Below are positions 21,472-35,480 of a stretch of 64,000 bases of DNA, piece by piece (positions within the stretch are counted from its first letter, which is position 1; the number at the start of each line of letters is the position of its first letter). The notes under the pieces were generated by a model, which saw nothing but the letters and a program-made list of their open reading frames with translations, was not told where the DNA came from and searched no databases. Origin of the DNA: Amborella trichopoda (Eukaryota > Streptophyta > Magnoliopsida > Amborellales > Amborellaceae); assembly GCF_000471905.2 (NCBI RefSeq), contig NW_006495778.1, positions 790,563 to 854,562 of the forward strand, in the 5' to 3' direction. A program made the translations under genes and the position numbers.

Positions 21472-23045
21472 TGAAGACACCCTGATCTCGACTGGAGAAA
21501 TTTTTGATAGGTTGAAATGTCCTAGGCAGACCACTCGGATATTTTAAACCACTCACCCTACCTGTAAACCTAGCCTCCACCAAACCAACATTACCCCAGG
21601 TGGGATTAAAGGATTCAAGAGGTGAGACAAAGCAAGACATATTTAGAGCAGCCTGACTTTGAAGCACTTTCGGAACGGAAGGATCTAGTGTTGCCCCAAC
21701 ATCCACCAAAGCCCTACCAAAAGTCCTAAGACAAAGCACTAAAGACAACTTTGTCACAAAGTACACGATCAAAAGGTGTAGAAGCTCAATGCCATTCTCA
21801 GTGGCGCCAGCGCTAGTCCCCATGAACTTCCAAAATGACCAGAAGTCTGGTGGCATTGCCAATGTCGCTAGCTCCATTTCAAAAACCGCCAGGCCAGAAG
21901 ACCTCCAACAGGCGAGAAACATCCTCACCGACAGGACTGCGATGACTTGTCGACATGTCAGGCAGTACCCATCGACATAGTAGGGTCGTACTGACATGTC
22001 AGAAGCCAATATGGACCATGGTTGTCAACCTGTGATTGGTTGAAAATCCGAAGACAATACAACCAAGATGGCATGCCAACTAGCGTCTGATGATACTACA
22101 AATGTCGTTGGGGCCACTCGAAGTAGCTTCAAACTGTGATTGATCCATCCGAACCAAACCAAAGTCGTTAGAATGAGACGTGTCCAAAACAGGATTTGAA
22201 GGCAGTCAAAACACTGCCGGCGCCCTTGCTAATGATGCCAAACACTGAGATGGCCGTATCAACCGCATTAATGAGCAATTAATATTTGTTGACCATCATT
22301 ATTGCAGCATTAATGACATGGTGCTGATCCAAGTATCGCCGACACCACTCCAAACGTCGCCAGAACTCTAATGGTTCAAAAATCACACAAAATCAACCTA
22401 CAGGTTGTCTTGGGTCTTTTTCGCCTATGACTAACCTATTTTTCCTCAAGATTAAGGTCAGGATCCTAATAATTTTGGAGCCTAAACTCTTCCTGGATTT
22501 TCAAGGATTTTGAGCCTAGGTTATGTCCAAATTCCCTTGATCTCGATTCTAAACTTGAGCTTGTGAAGAAGCCCCAAGTTGAGCCTACTTGAGCAAACCC
22601 CATTCCTCCTATATCCCTCAAACCAAAACTATGCTTGTAGCCCCTTCAAGCTACCTTATCAAACCGAAGGTAGTCCGAATAATTGGACTTTATGGGGCCT
22701 CTTCCTCCTATTTTTATTTGCCTTGTTGAAAATTGAAAGTTCGGGATTGACTGTAGAATAAATCGATCTGAATCGACATTGACTCTGGGCGTCGGGCCTG
22801 GGCGCCTAGTCTAAAGCATCAGTGTCTCTTTCTTTTTCTTGTTATTTCTTACATTGATTTCCATTTTGTTCACATTTATGATGTCCTCCTTTTCATCTGC
22901 ATTTATCACTTAATTTCTTCTTCCTTCTTTTTGTTCTAATGTTGTATTTAGAGCTTTTGTTGGTTTGCATTTAAGTTATCTGTTTCTCCTTTTTCTTTTA
23001 GTTGGATATTTATTCGCCTTTCTCCTTTTATTCATCTCATGACAT

Positions 23046-23098
<53 letters not shown>

Positions 23099-24065
23099 CT
23101 TTTCTATTAAATGATGATTTTCCTTTTCTTTTGTAACATTTATTTCTTATAGTTTGGTGTACTTATTTCTCTTTCTCTTTCATTCCTTTTATAGTGTAGA
23201 TCCATTTCTCTCTCTCTGTGTCATCTTCTCAACTAAGCATTTATTTCCTTTTCTTTATTGTGGTTATTTTTCTTAGTTAATGGTATTTATTCTTCCATTC
23301 CTTCTCCTATACTTTATAGCCTAGATCTCATTTATTTCTATCCCCTCAGTTTCCATCTTTTCCCTTTAGTTATATAGTTTATTTCCCTTAAATTTTGTTC
23401 AATAGTTTAGCCTCTTACTCTTCTTATCTTTTCTTGTATTTATTCGTATTTTATGTTATTTATTATCTCCGCTTACCTTTTAGTATTCATTTTTGCTTCT
23501 CTTTGTTTAATGTTTTATTCTCATTTTCTCCTTCGTTTTTCCTCTATTTCTAATGTCTTATCCTTTCCCTCTCCCCTTCTCTTTAATATAGTTTTCTCTC
23601 TCATATTCCCTTTATATTTGTCTTCTTATCTTCAAATCTGTATTGCCTTTGCTTAAGTATTACATGCTTAGCTTAGATAGTATTTTTTATTTCATTATCT
23701 TCATACTTTTACCTTCTTGTTCTTTTTGCATCTCATAGTTAGATTCTTCGCTCTTGTTTATTTGTACCTCCCTAGCTTGGTAGTTTATTTGTGGTTATCA
23801 TCCCTCGTTCCTTTTCTAAACCTATTTTTCTAAAAGTCTCATTTTTGTCCTTAAAACCCTTTTCGAAGCTTTCTTGTTGAGTTCCAAGGTTGAAATAGGA
23901 GTGAAGCCTGCTTTGTCGGTAGTCCGAGAGGGATACGGTCTTAGGATCCGATTCTCCTTCGGAACGTAATTTGAAGAGACCCATTCTCTTCCAACTCTTT
24001 ACTTTGTTTGCACTTGAAACCAATGTAGAGGCGAAGTTCCTTGTCCATATTTTCGAGTATAAACG
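21472..24065 (+). repeat. 5' LTR of the Tat/Ogre-type element
   Basis: Direct repeat of 56155-58685. It begins at tgaagacacc next to the ttaat target duplication. The right end was set from the third, inverted LTR copy, whose terminus at 42456 reads TGTTTATCC, i.e. ATAAACA at the LTR end. The second half is strongly pyrimidine-rich, with a (TC)n run at about 23048-23094. The LTR is 2,594 bp, long even for gypsy elements. Open frames within it are not genes. Confidence 0.85.
23048..23094. repeat. (TC)n microsatellite in the LTR
   Basis: Uninterrupted TC run. The matching position in the 3' LTR is where the assembly has Ns. Confidence 0.9.
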
Positions 24066-27000
24066 GTCTAACGTCCAGTGTGGGGCATGTCAAGCTTCCC
24101 TTCCATCTCAACCGTTGAAGTGACCTCTCAATCCTTAGTTTCGAAAGGCCGCCATCAACTCGGAACTCATCCAGGCTCGTTGCGAGCTTTCATTTCTTTT
24201 CAGGGCCCAAAGCTGACAAAAGTTATCAAGGGAGATGTCAAAACCACCCTCAACAAGTTTTGCCCGTCTCGGCTTCCCCTTTGTGCACTTTCTAGAAGCT
24301 CAAATAACAACATTAGTGGCAGTGTCATTGCGTTAAGTCTCTATGACTCCAGAAAGTCCTCTCGCACTTACATGCTTGCTGTTGGCATGTATGACCCTTT
24401 TCATTGAGTTTCAAAGGACAAAGTTTTGATGACATTTGCACTGTCTTCAGGGACATTCTCAGTGTTTCCAGAATTTTGTTCCTCTGATCCTCAACTTGTG
24501 GCTCCGAAACCATAATTCTTTGGCAGTGTTGCCAGCTGTGCTAACGGCATTGACATCAACGCCAGACCTCTGTTGTCTCTGATGATTTTTTCAGTGTAGA
24601 TTTATCACTTTCCTTCCTCTTCATACCTCCTCAAGATCCCTGTTTTTGAGGAAGCTTCTTCCCTCAACCTAGCATTGCGCCCTGACTAGGGCTACACCTG
24701 ACTCTAAGCGTGCCTGAGTCGACATAAGTTGCACTCTTCATTTGAACCACACTTTGGGTGCCTGGTATTTAGTCCTTTCCAGGGCCCTACTCCTTCACTT
24801 TCACTGCGCTTTGATCTGGTTCGTTTATTCGAAGCGCACCCCACTCGGTGCAATTAAGCATCTTGTGTTCATTTTTGTTTGAGCACCTTATTGATTGTTT
24901 GACACACTTAATCACATGCATGCATGCTGATTTACCACACTGACACTTATGCAACCGAGTACACGAATGTCAAACATCTTCCAAACTCAGTTTTAAAGAA
25001 AACCTGCATCTGACATTAATGTTTCTGGAGTAGGCACCTAGTTCCTATAGGAAGAGCAGCTGGGATCGTGGGCCCTCAACGAGAGGGCACCCTCTGTATA
25101 TACTTGGCCTTTAAGATCACCCCACAATACTTTGGACCCATGGTTGCTTATAGGAGTAGGACGAACCAAAGGTAGGTGTACCCTGATACCTTATCTTGTT
25201 TCTAAACTAAGCATTACCCAAGGAAGGAACTCTAAGCCTGGCCTTACCTTCATGTGGTTTAGAGGTACCCATGTCTTTATGCTTGATTTGTTTGCCTAAA
25301 TAGAGAGATGTATTATGACCCAAGTATGGTGGTGAGAGAGTCGGACATTGAGTCGACTGCCAACTCATACCAAAGGTCGGGTACATCGTCCGGCTGTTCA
25401 TCGAGACAACGCGTAGCTATCCCGTGGGACTATGGAACCCAGCCTCTGCCTAGGCCCGTGGTTAGGTCACCTAGTCATCAATTCAAAGACCAACGAAGCC
25501 GTCAGTCCGACAATAGGGGTCACTAAGTTTGCACTATCCGAAGCACCCTAAATTGTTAAGGAGTTAGGCCGGATGTAGTTCTCCAACAAGTCGAAGTATT
25601 ACCACCGTCCCGACACTGAACGCAAGATAGGATATGTGCCTTCAACGGTTGTCAAGCCGGTCATTTTAGCATAGGTGATCCTTCCATACCAGTAGCTCCA
25701 CATCCTCCCACTTTAGAGAATTCTGGTAGTGGTAGTGCCACAGGATCCTCTAGTGCCCACAGTAGCTGTAGGACTGACCAAGCTCAGCTTAGAGCCTCCC
25801 AAATTAGTGTAAGACTCGCAGCTAACCTTAGTATGGCCCAGTTTTCTCTAGGGGCAAGCCAACCTGTGGTAGAAAACATTGTAGATCTAGCTAGGATAGC
25901 TCAAGCTGTTCTCCAAGCCATAAGGAACCCTAGCCTAGGATAAGTAGACAACTTCTCGGCCCAACCTAATCTAGGACCCCCTCAACGTGGTCCAGCACAA
26001 CCCGATCCGGGGATGGTCTTGAGTCGGCCCATCTTCGAAGCCTCGTGCCAATTTTATAACCCTCAACCCAAGCCAGCTCCTCCCATGGCACCGACATACT
26101 TGCCATTTTTGCACCCACCACGTCAAGTTGTCACTTTAGGAAGTAACCCTTGGGTATCATCTGTACAAGTTGACTTGAAATATGAATCCCTGGAAGGTCA
26201 GATGAAAATCATGCGCACATCGCTACAAAAGATGGGGGTCGACGATCCAACTCTCATCGGGCCCTATGACGAGTTCTACTTAGATGGATTCGCTGACCTA
26301 CCAATGAACTTCTTATCACCAAAATTCTAAAATCACTTTAATGGCATGGGAGAACCGCGACTTCATGTAACCGGTTATCTATTAGCCGTACTAGCAATCC
26401 AACATAGGTCGGTCCCCCTTAAAGCGACATTCATCCACAGTCTCGCAAGAGACACCATCGCGTAAATTTTTCGGGGACTATCCTGAGGCTTCATGTTGAG
26501 ATATGTTTAAGAGATTTGTCACCCCTTTCGATACTAAGAAACCATGACCGATCTCATTAGGGGAACCAGTCGCCCTTAAGAAAGGATTGGACGAACCATT
26601 CATTGATTTCATCGATTGGTTCTATGCCATGACCTCGAAGGTTACAGAATGCCCGTTATCAAACCATGCCAAAATCAGCATGATATTGGAGAACGCCAAC
26701 AATGAATATAAGACCTTCTTCAGTCACGATAGTGTCCCTCTGATGTTCAACATTATGTTGGATAAGATCATGCTATACGAGAGAACTAAATCTTAGATGG
26801 TTGGTATTAGGCCGAGTTAAAATTAGAAAATCAATGAAGCCTTGAGAAAGGTCCATAGGGCCAAACAACAAGAAGCTGGGGAGGTAAATCGGATTATCCT
26901 CCACCAGGTGAATTTGACTAATCAGGATCGACCAGCTGGCCAAGATCAGTGAGGAAACCAAAACAGGCGGGGGAGGGGTGAAGAAACTAGTACAAACCAT

Positions 27001-28200
27001 ACAATTAGCCCATCAAATCGTAAAGATGCTTCACCCCGTTTTAACAACCTTTGTTCGAAGTACTTCGACAACTTCTGAAGGAAGGAGATTTGATTCTTCT
27101 GCCTCCTTTTCCACTCCCATATGAGATGATGGAAAGAAAATACTATGAGTGGCATCAACATCACCAATACAATACCCAGGATTGCATCACTCTAAAACAT
27201 TAAATAAAAAATCTGATAGAAAAAGGAGTCATTAAAGTGGTGAAACATGGTGAGCCAATGAAAGGGGCCAATTAAAATATGGGGATCTATGTTGAGCCAT
27301 TGCCGACTTGTGATCCTTAGCCAAGTGCGCCATCGCCTACAACCATCAAAGTTTCGACATCAGATCCAAGAGGAAAGGCCACGATCTCTACCATCCATGA
27401 AGATTTGTACACTATAGGCTTGTCTCTACTTATCTTCCCATGCATAATACCGGCTACACCAATAATTCCAAGGGAAACTGCCCCTCAAGAACCTCTCCAA
27501 GATATCTCGATGCCACCATTCAGAATGACCAAGGGATCGATTTCCCTTTAGAACCTTAGACATGGCATCAAGACATTATAATCACAGTCGCTCTAGAGAT
27601 CTTGGAGGATTTTTCCCTTCAGGAATCCTCGTCACACAAGACATTGAAATTACCCCTAAAGAAGAACCTGAACAAGGCAATTGTTCATCTCCTAATAGCT
27701 TGGCATTAATCAGAGTTGAAGAGGGGTACCTTGTTCAAAAAACGATCCAACTGTAAGGGGAATATGAGGAGTTTGACACATGGATCAAAGACCAACCCTC
27801 CTACACCCTTATCGATGGGATCATCACTTCACTTACAAGACATTGCCAACTTGACTCAGAGCAGATACATTATAGGAAAGGATAGGGAATCCTACCCCTA
27901 TGCCGCAATCAGTCACAATGATCCAACTCCTAATGCTCAACTAGTTCAAGAGGGGGCGACCACTAGTCTCCTTAACATCTATGACCTCTCGGCACACATA
28001 GGTAGGATCTCTGCTTCTATATCTAACTTAGACTTTCTTAAGAGTTCTCCCATTCACTTGCGCCAAATTAAGAATGTTCTCTAAAAAGTGCACGTGATGC
28101 CTAACACTAGACCTGAACAACTCAATGGAATGATCGCACAATTAACGACTTCAACGCCCATTACTTTTAGCGATAGCGACATTCTTTCTGACATTGATTG
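24066..28200 (+). mobile_element. Tat/Ogre-type fossil: leader and gag region
   Basis: Untranslated leader followed by decayed gag. A Pro-rich segment (26013-26330, with FYNPQPKPAPP) and a segment at 26587-26796 (FIDFIDWFYAMTSKV) resemble the gag of Ogre/Tat elements. The pieces at 25308-25526 and 27562-28084 are probably parts of the same long gag or upstream region but show no domain I can name. I could not identify the primer binding site. Broken in many places. Confidence 0.65.
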
Positions 28201-28500
28201 ATAACATAATCGGGCATTTTACATTACTGTCCATGTGGCCGGCCATGGAATCTCGAGGGTGCTCATTAACAGTGGGGCAGTCTTCAACATCCTTCCAATT
28301 AGGACCATAGAAAGAATCGGAGTAGACCTAGCTTATCTAGAACTTTCTCAGCTTACGATGGGAATAAGAGATCTGCAGAGGGCATTATGCCCATTGCTCT
28401 TAGCGTAGAACCTATATATCTAATAGTTAGATTTTTATGTTTTACATATAGATACCTCCTTCAGCCTTCTCCTAGGGCGGCCTTGGCTCCACGAAAAATC
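28201..28500 (+). mobile_element. Tat/Ogre-type fossil: protease region
   Basis: The + strand translation shows a retropepsin-like stretch (HVAGHGISRVLI followed by the active-site neighbourhood, then FNILPIRTIERIG). This is the usual layout of Ogre/Tat proteases before RT. Decayed. Confidence 0.6.
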
Positions 28501-29475
28501 TTGCCATAGCCTCGACACTTCACCAGTGTCTGAAGTTTCTTATAGATCAAGGGGTAGTCACTATTTATGCGAACCAGCCCCAAGTTGTTAATCTACTAGA
28601 ATTGGACTCGTCAGGAGGCATTAATATCCTGAGGAGCATAGATGAACCTTTGGTAATATATGATGAACCTTATTATGTGACTCTTACTCTCGAAATAAGT
28701 AATCTTGCTCTCAAAAGCTTTTGCAGCTCTCCACATTTCGAGCATATCCAATTTTCTATTAGTAATATAAATATGAGTTGCCCAAAGCCTCACGTATGCT
28801 TGTAAGCTGAGGTTTTCACATCGGGCACATCCTAGGACCTTTGGAAATAGGGGCCACCACGACGGTTTCGGATTCTATGAATGAAAAACAAGAAAAATAC
28901 TATTGGAGAGGGTTAGGGTACTTAGACGCCCTCATGGAGGACAATGAGAGACTAGAATGGCTGATCAAGTTCATCTTCGCAGTTATTCAAAATCTCGACT
29001 CCATAAGCCCTGCTTCTCCAGCCGAACAAATGGGAGATGTCATTCAATTACAGTGCAGTACTGCTATTGGAACTTCACAGTTATCAGACACGACAAATAG
29101 CAACTCCTCCCAGACATCTTTGGCTCCACATGAATTTCAAAAATCCTGATTTCAAATGAGCACACACATAAACCAGTCAAAGAACATCTCAAACAACTCG
29201 ATTTGAGTAGCTGGAGAGTGGCCTTGGATATGCGTCACACTCTCCTGACCTCTCAAGAGGACCAAGGGCGGAATTGGTCTCTCGATCTGATGACCTCTGT
29301 GCTGGAAGGTTTCCGGTGGCACCAACAAACATCGGTGCCAAAAAACGGGTAGGCACGGGGTATCCTCAGAAGTGCCCCACACCCTTGTCTTTTTCTGTAA
29401 CCTCATCCAATCCCGTACAGGATACTAATTCTAAAAATGAAAAAAATCTTAACAAATCGAATAAAAATATAGATT
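28501..29475 (+). other. Tat/Ogre-type fossil: protease-RT spacer
   Basis: Links the protease and RT blocks. The open frames at 28602-28805 and 28841-29149 probably correspond to the poorly conserved pol linker of the element. No domain recognised. Confidence 0.4.
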
Positions 29476-30660
29476 TTGTTAAAGAAAATGTTTTTAAAGA
29501 CAATAATTTCAAAAAAATATGAAAATCCTATAATGGAAAGTTCAATCCTTGGTGATGAGCTAAAGCCCTCTATCTCGGACCAAATAGATGTGGAAACCGA
29601 AAGTGATTCCGAATCGGAAGCGCTCATGTTCCATGTCGAACAATTGAAGCAAAAATTCGATGGCTACTCGACGGTCGTTGTTGAGGAGACGTTGGATGTC
29701 AATCTCAGTTTTGCGGACGACCTGAAAATAACTATGGTCGGGAGTTCCTTGTCACCCGAAGAGCAAGATAAGATGGTGGCCATCCTCAAAGAATACCGAA
29801 ATGTCTTTACCTGGTCATACAATGACATGCTTGGACTGGATCTTGCTCTAGTTGAGCACCACCTCAACGTACGAGATGAGGCAAATCCTATCAAACGAAA
29901 GGCCCGAAGACTAAAGACCCACCTAGAACTTAAGCCCAACGAGGAAATCGACAAACTCTTAAAGGAAAAATTCATCATGCCTATTGACTATCCCAATTGG
30001 CTGGCCAATGTTGTTGTCGTCCCAAAGAAGGATGACTTCATTTGAATGCGTGTCGACTTTAGGGAACTGAATAAGGTATGTCCAAAAGATGATTTTCTTT
30101 TGCCTAACATAGATGCCTTAGTCGACAATACTGCTGAGCACGAGTTACTGTCATTTATGGATGGTTTCTCGGGATATAACCAAATCCATATGGCTAAGAA
30201 GACCTGATAAAAACATTTTTCATTACGTCATGGGGACCTACTGCTATCGAGTCATGCCCTTAAGACTCAAAAAAGCCGAAGCAACTTACCAAAGGGCATT
30301 GACAACTATATTCCATGACATGAAGCATATAAACATGGAAGATTATGTAGATGCTATCCTAGTAAAATCCAAGACTAGGGATGACCACCAAGTCGATTGA
30401 AAATCGGTATTCGAGCGTCTCCGAAGATATCAATTCAATCTTAACCCCCCAAATTGTGCTTTTGGAGTCACTTCAGGAAAATTGCTAGGCTGCATAATCA
30501 GTTAGAGGGGCATCGAAGTGGACCTATAAAAAATTCAGGCCATTACCGACATGCCGCCTCCCAAAAATTTAAGGGAAATATGAGGCCTGCAAGGAAGAAT
30601 ACAAGCCATAAGGCGTTTCATATCGCAATTAGCGGACACATGTGAACCCTTCAACCGGCT
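29476..30660 (+). mobile_element. Tat/Ogre-type fossil: reverse transcriptase
   Basis: Typical Ty3/gypsy RT wording of the Tat lineage: NPIKRKARRL, YPNWLANVVVVPKKD, LPNIDALVDNTA, SFMDGFSGYNQI and the thumb-side AEATYQRALTTIFHDM. The most conserved part lies at 29860-30400. Decayed by several breaks. Its RNase H continues to 30906, where the Tekay element is inserted. Confidence 0.85.
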
Positions 30661-30906
30661 ATTGAAAAAAGATATGCCATTTGATTGGGATGAAAAGTGT
30701 CAAGAAGCCTTTGAGCGAATAAAACATTACTTGACCCACCATTGTTAAGCCCACTTGTTTCTGACAAACCGCTATTCTTATACCTCTCTTTGAAAAAACA
30801 GACCATGGGGGCTATGTTGTGGAAATACAACGACCACGGAAAAGAATGAACCATTTATTACCTTGGTTGACTATGAAACTAGGTACACACATGTTGAAAA
30901 GTATTG
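30661..30906 (+). mobile_element. Tat/Ogre-type fossil: RNase H, left of the Tekay insertion
   Basis: Start of the gypsy RNase H that follows RT. It stops at 30906 beside the Tekay LTR and continues at 41842. The Tekay target duplication is tattg (30902-30906) versus cattg (41842-41846). Confidence 0.7.
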
Positions 30907-33900
30907 TGTTACGACCCCCCCCCCCGACCACCGTACCCTACGCGGTGATGGGCGATCGAGCGCGGGTTCATGATTTAATGTAACATTTGTCACTCAGGTA
31001 GGAGTGGACTCAACGCTTTTATATTCGGAAAAGGAACAAACCATGGAAGAGAGATAAAGCGACAAGCTTAACTGGCAGAAGAGTAAAGGAAAACACCACA
31101 CACCAAAATTCATAATATAAAAATCTTCCAAACTATTATATTCAGTTCAGGGCATCAAGGCCCAATATTACACGTATCCACCAGAAACAAAACAAAACCA
31201 GAGCCAAACGGCCCAGACATAAACAAGTTCTAAGCACCTTCTTCAAGAATACTAGCTTTGTCTTCCAGCCGCCAAACATGAACTTCCAACCATGTACTTG
31301 CCGCTATAAATCTACAAGTAGAGGAGAAATAATGGGATGAGCTATACAGCCCAGTAAGTAGGTTTAGTGTCATACATTTATGGTGGTGCTATCCATATGT
31401 GACAATAGTATAGTTTATCAATATAGAGTCATAGTTTAGCATAAATGCATATCAAGTCAAGACATCGAATATGAACATTTCATTTAAACAACAATCATCT
31501 CTAAATCAGCGAGATCAGAGCCTTCAATTAATGAAGTCATAATTCATTCCATCATTATGATGCTAAACATTTCTTATAAACAAATTCAATCATTACCCAC
31601 GCACTCCATGAATCACCTACTCTCGCAGTAGAGGCCCTATTCATTAGGCTACGCCAATCCCATTGCTTAAGACCTCTACCATTACACAGGAGGGAGGGTA
31701 ATGACAAGCGGTATATACACTTCGTAATACCCTCAACACACTCACACAGTCCTTAGCACGCATTGGGGTTTCGCTAGGCCCTTACCCTGTATGACATCAA
31801 TCACATATCATTCATAATTCTAGGGTGCGACCCTTTATTCTCTCCCTTAACTTGTTTCTATCATTATGCAAGTTAGGGGATATGTCGACACCTCTTTCCT
31901 TACTACCGATGAGTGTTCTATCGCGTAGCATGCAATATCATAGTAGCATCCACTACGGGTGAGTGTCCAATATTGTAGTGGCCAATATCCTCATCAATGT
32001 CTTGGTGAACCTAGCTCTCACTACCGATGGGCTCAAGTCCCACTATGTAGCAGCCAATGTTCCCATCAATAAGTCCAATATCTGCTACCAAAGGGCTCAG
32101 GTCCCAATGCATAGTGGTCAACTCTCATCAATATAACAACACAGTATCCACTACTGGGGAGTGTCCCACACGTAGTGGTTGATAACAATATAAGCAGTGG
32201 CCATTCATTGTCTCATAATAGATGAATCATAGTTAATCATAGCATCATAGCATTTAGAAAAAGATATGCATTTCATCAGCTATCACAGGGAATTTACACA
32301 TAACGTTTCACAGTTGCAATTTGGCATTCATTGTTAATTCATTTCATCATTATCGCGTTCATGGCCCCTTTTTCTCACAAAGTGTAGTTTAAGCGGCATC
32401 ATTCACATATCTTTATGGCATTATCATGGAATTTATCATATGGCTTTCACATTTGTCATGTATCAAGACAACTTAGTGTCGTATGGTCATACAATGATGC
32501 AGTGACAAGTAATAGTGACATGCCCCTCTTAGCGAGGGCGTAGCTCCAGATGTAGGGGGAGTTTTAGGATGCCTCAAATATAAAACCATGAGCTAACACA
32601 AATTTCCTTACAAAAACCATGATTTGAAGAAATTTAGGTGCCATTTGATGGGTCAATAGCTCAGTACAAAGTGAGCCTTAGTTGCTGGAAATTTCACTAC
32701 AACAGTGTGCAATGACATGTTCGCGAAATTCGGGTCATAGTTCAAAATCCATGGGGAGTTTCAAACATTTCAAAACATGCAACTTTAAGTACATTCACCT
32801 TTCCAACGACAGTAATTTCAAGGTTTTTGGATACCATTAGCTAGGTCAAAAGCATTGCCCACAGAAGGCCATAGTTGCTGAAAATAGCAGCGACTATAAA
32901 CAATGTCATGCCTCAAAATTTAGGGTCATATCTTTTTATCCATGCAGAATTTTATCATGACATAAAAATTAAACTTGGAGTATACACACATGTGTTTCAT
33001 TTGGGATCGATTTGGTCCCATTTGGACACCATTGGTCATCGAACATATTGATGCAAAAACATTCAGAGTCATGGAAATTAATATTCGCAAGTAAACATAC
33101 TTTTAAAGAACACTTAATATTTCCTAGCCAAGCTACACTTTGGGCTTGGAACCTCATTCGTGATAAGGAGTCTCATAGTGAGCGATTTCATGTGTTTCCA
33201 TTAATAAAAAGATCAAACATATGGTCGACACAGTCATGGCATTGAGAGGCACAAATTGAAACTTCAACCTCATGTTAACCCATTCATTCTTCACATTTTC
33301 CTTTATATCATCTAATCCATTTCAACATTTTTACAACACTCATGGATGCATAAAGCTAAACGTACTTACCTTAACTTCTCACGGTATCACAACTCCTCAC
33401 TCATGGCCTTCACGGGTTTCCCTTGGCTTCACCAGTGGGTTGTCTTGAAAGGGGTAGCAGTGAGCCCCAAGAGAGAGGAGAAAAGATTAGAAAAATGGGA
33501 GAGACCCATATTGTCCAAGGCTTAAAAATAGAGGGTGGTTGGAGAACACTATGGCTGACACAATCACTCATTGCTCTGACACGTACGGGGCTGCTCTGAC
33601 ATGTACAGAGGCTGTACGTTTGACTAAGACACTCTCGGCGTTGCTCTATCAAACATCCAACTGGCGCTGCTCCTCTTCTCTTCCAACCGGTGCTGCTCCA
33701 ATCGGCGTTGCTCTCTCTTCTCTTCCAACTGGTGCTGCTCTTTCTTCTATTCCAACCGGTGTTACTCTCCCAACCGGATCTGGTCTCTCTACTCTTTCAA
33801 CTGGCGCTGCTCTCTCTTCTCTTCCAACAGGCGCTGCTCCAACCGGTGCTGCTCTCTCTTCTCTTCCAACCAGCGCTGCTCTCTCTTCTCTTCCAACCGG

Positions 33901-34088
33901 CGTTGCTCCCTCTTCTCTTCCAACCGGCACTGATCTCTCTTCTCTTCCAACCGGCGTTGCTCTTCCTTAGATGACAACACTCCATATGCCTTTCATGCAC
34001 GGCGAAAATCCTTACACCTTCTTGCTTGATATTACATCTTCCTTCTTGCGCGGTGATACTGGCTTGGGAGAAAATTGTGGCCCTTACA
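30907..34088 (-). repeat. Tekay LTR (3' LTR in element orientation)
   Basis: Edges tgttacgacc and cccttaca, i.e. TG...CA. It is matched by 38634-41841. Contains a 27-bp minisatellite near 33650-33965. The C-rich run near 30915 lies just inside the edge. Confidence 0.92.
33650..33970. repeat. 27-bp minisatellite in the Tekay LTR
   Basis: About eleven imperfect copies of a unit containing ctctcttctcttccaac and ggcgctg. Because 27 is a multiple of three, all frames stay open and mimic proteins such as ALSSLPTG repeats or E/R-rich repeats on the minus strand. A matching array lies in the other LTR at about 41335-41720, with a different copy number. Confidence 0.9.
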
Positions 34089-34107
34089 TCATCTCCCCCT
34101 TTAAAGG
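34089..34107 (-). promoter_or_regulatory. Polypurine tract of the Tekay element
   Basis: On the minus strand the bases directly before the 3' LTR read aaagggggagatga, the expected plus-strand primer site of an LTR retrotransposon. Confidence 0.85.
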
Positions 34108-35480
34108 GATTTTATCCTCAAAATCATATTAACATTAACTAAAAAGATGGGGGTATTTCTCTCTAATCTCGACCTACCGTTCCCATGTCGATTCCTCCCT
34201 TGAATGATATTGCACAACACTTGTACTCGTATGTCCAAAATCCCAATCGGTTGCTCAACATTGGTCAAATCTTCTATGAGCAGGATTGGTTTACACTCTA
34301 AGACATGGGACGGGTCAGGTTGATATTTCCTTAGCAGTGATATATGGAAGACATTATGGACGCTGACCAGTTCAGGTGGCAGGGCAAGTTGGTAAGCCAC
34401 GCTTCCAGTTCTTTCCAGGACTTCAAAAGGTCCAATGAATCGTGGGATCAATTTCCCCTTTTTACTAAATCTCGTTACACCCTTGGTTGGTGTACCTTCA
34501 AGAAGACTCGATCCACTTCTTCAAACTCGAGGTCTCTCCGGCGATTATTGGCGTAGCTCTTTTACCGAATTTGGGCTATCTTGAGCCTCTCTCTAATCAA
34601 TGCAATCTTCTCAGAAACATTTGAACCATTTCAAGCCCTAATAATCTTCTTTCACCCACCTTGTCCCAACAGATGGGCGACCTTCACTTTCTTCCATACA
34701 GGGCCTCATAAGGTGCCATCTGAATACTGGCTTGGAAGCTGTTATTATCGGCAAATTCTATCAAGGGTAGATGGTCTTCCTAGCTTCCCTTAAAGTCAGT
34801 GACACATGCTCTTAACATGTCCTCTAAGGTTTGAATGCTTATTTCTGTCTGTCCATCTGTTTGGGGGTGAAAGGCTGTGCTAAATGTAAGTTTGGTTCCC
34901 AACGCTGACTGCAGACTTGCCCAAAATCTGGAGGTGAATCTAGTGTCCCTGTCTGACACAATGCTGTTGGGCACTCCGTGCAATCTCACAATTTCTCTGA
35001 TGTACAACTGAGCCAGTTTTTCTAGAGTATAGGTCGTGCGAATCGGTAAGAAGTGAGCAGCCTTAGTTAATTGGCCCACAACGACCCAAATACTATCATG
35101 CCCTGCACTTGATCTTGATAATCCAGAAACAAAGTCCATCGTGATGTGTTCTCATTTCCATTCTGGTATGGGTAGGGCTTTAATAGTCCTGCAGGTCTCT
35201 GATGTTCTGCCTTCACTTGTTGGCATGTCAAACACTTAGCGACAAACTATGCCACATCTCGCTTCATGTTGTTCCACTAGAAGGTCTTTTTCAAATCTTG
35301 GTACATCTTTGTACTCCCTGGGTGTATCGTGTAGCGGGAGTGGTGTGCTTCCTCTAGGACAGCCCTTTTATCTTCTCATCATTAGGAACACACACTCGGC
35401 CTCTAAACCTTAACAAGTCATCACTGCTCATAAAGAAATCTCCTTTTCCTTCCATTCTTATCTCGTCAAGGAGTTTTTTC
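34108..35480 (-). mobile_element. Tekay fossil: integrase and C-terminal chromodomain region
   Basis: Segment 34780-35139 (minus strand) shows [38 protein letters not shown] and [10 protein letters not shown], the core integrase blocks including DDE positions. Segment 34101-34451 holds the GPFEVL/HNVFHISLLRKY module of chromoviruses, followed by the region where Tekay carries its chromodomain, which in this lineage helps target heterochromatin. Confidence 0.9.

Noticed and set aside
21467-22009. A 180-codon minus-strand open frame
   Set aside because: Lies at the start of the long LTR. The other LTR copy does not keep the frame in a protein-like way and there is no domain.
33539-33970. SLPTGAAL-type repeat protein, and the E/R-rich frames on the opposite strand
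   Set aside because: Product of a 27-bp minisatellite in the Tekay LTR. The same artefact occurs in the other LTR at 41151-41768.
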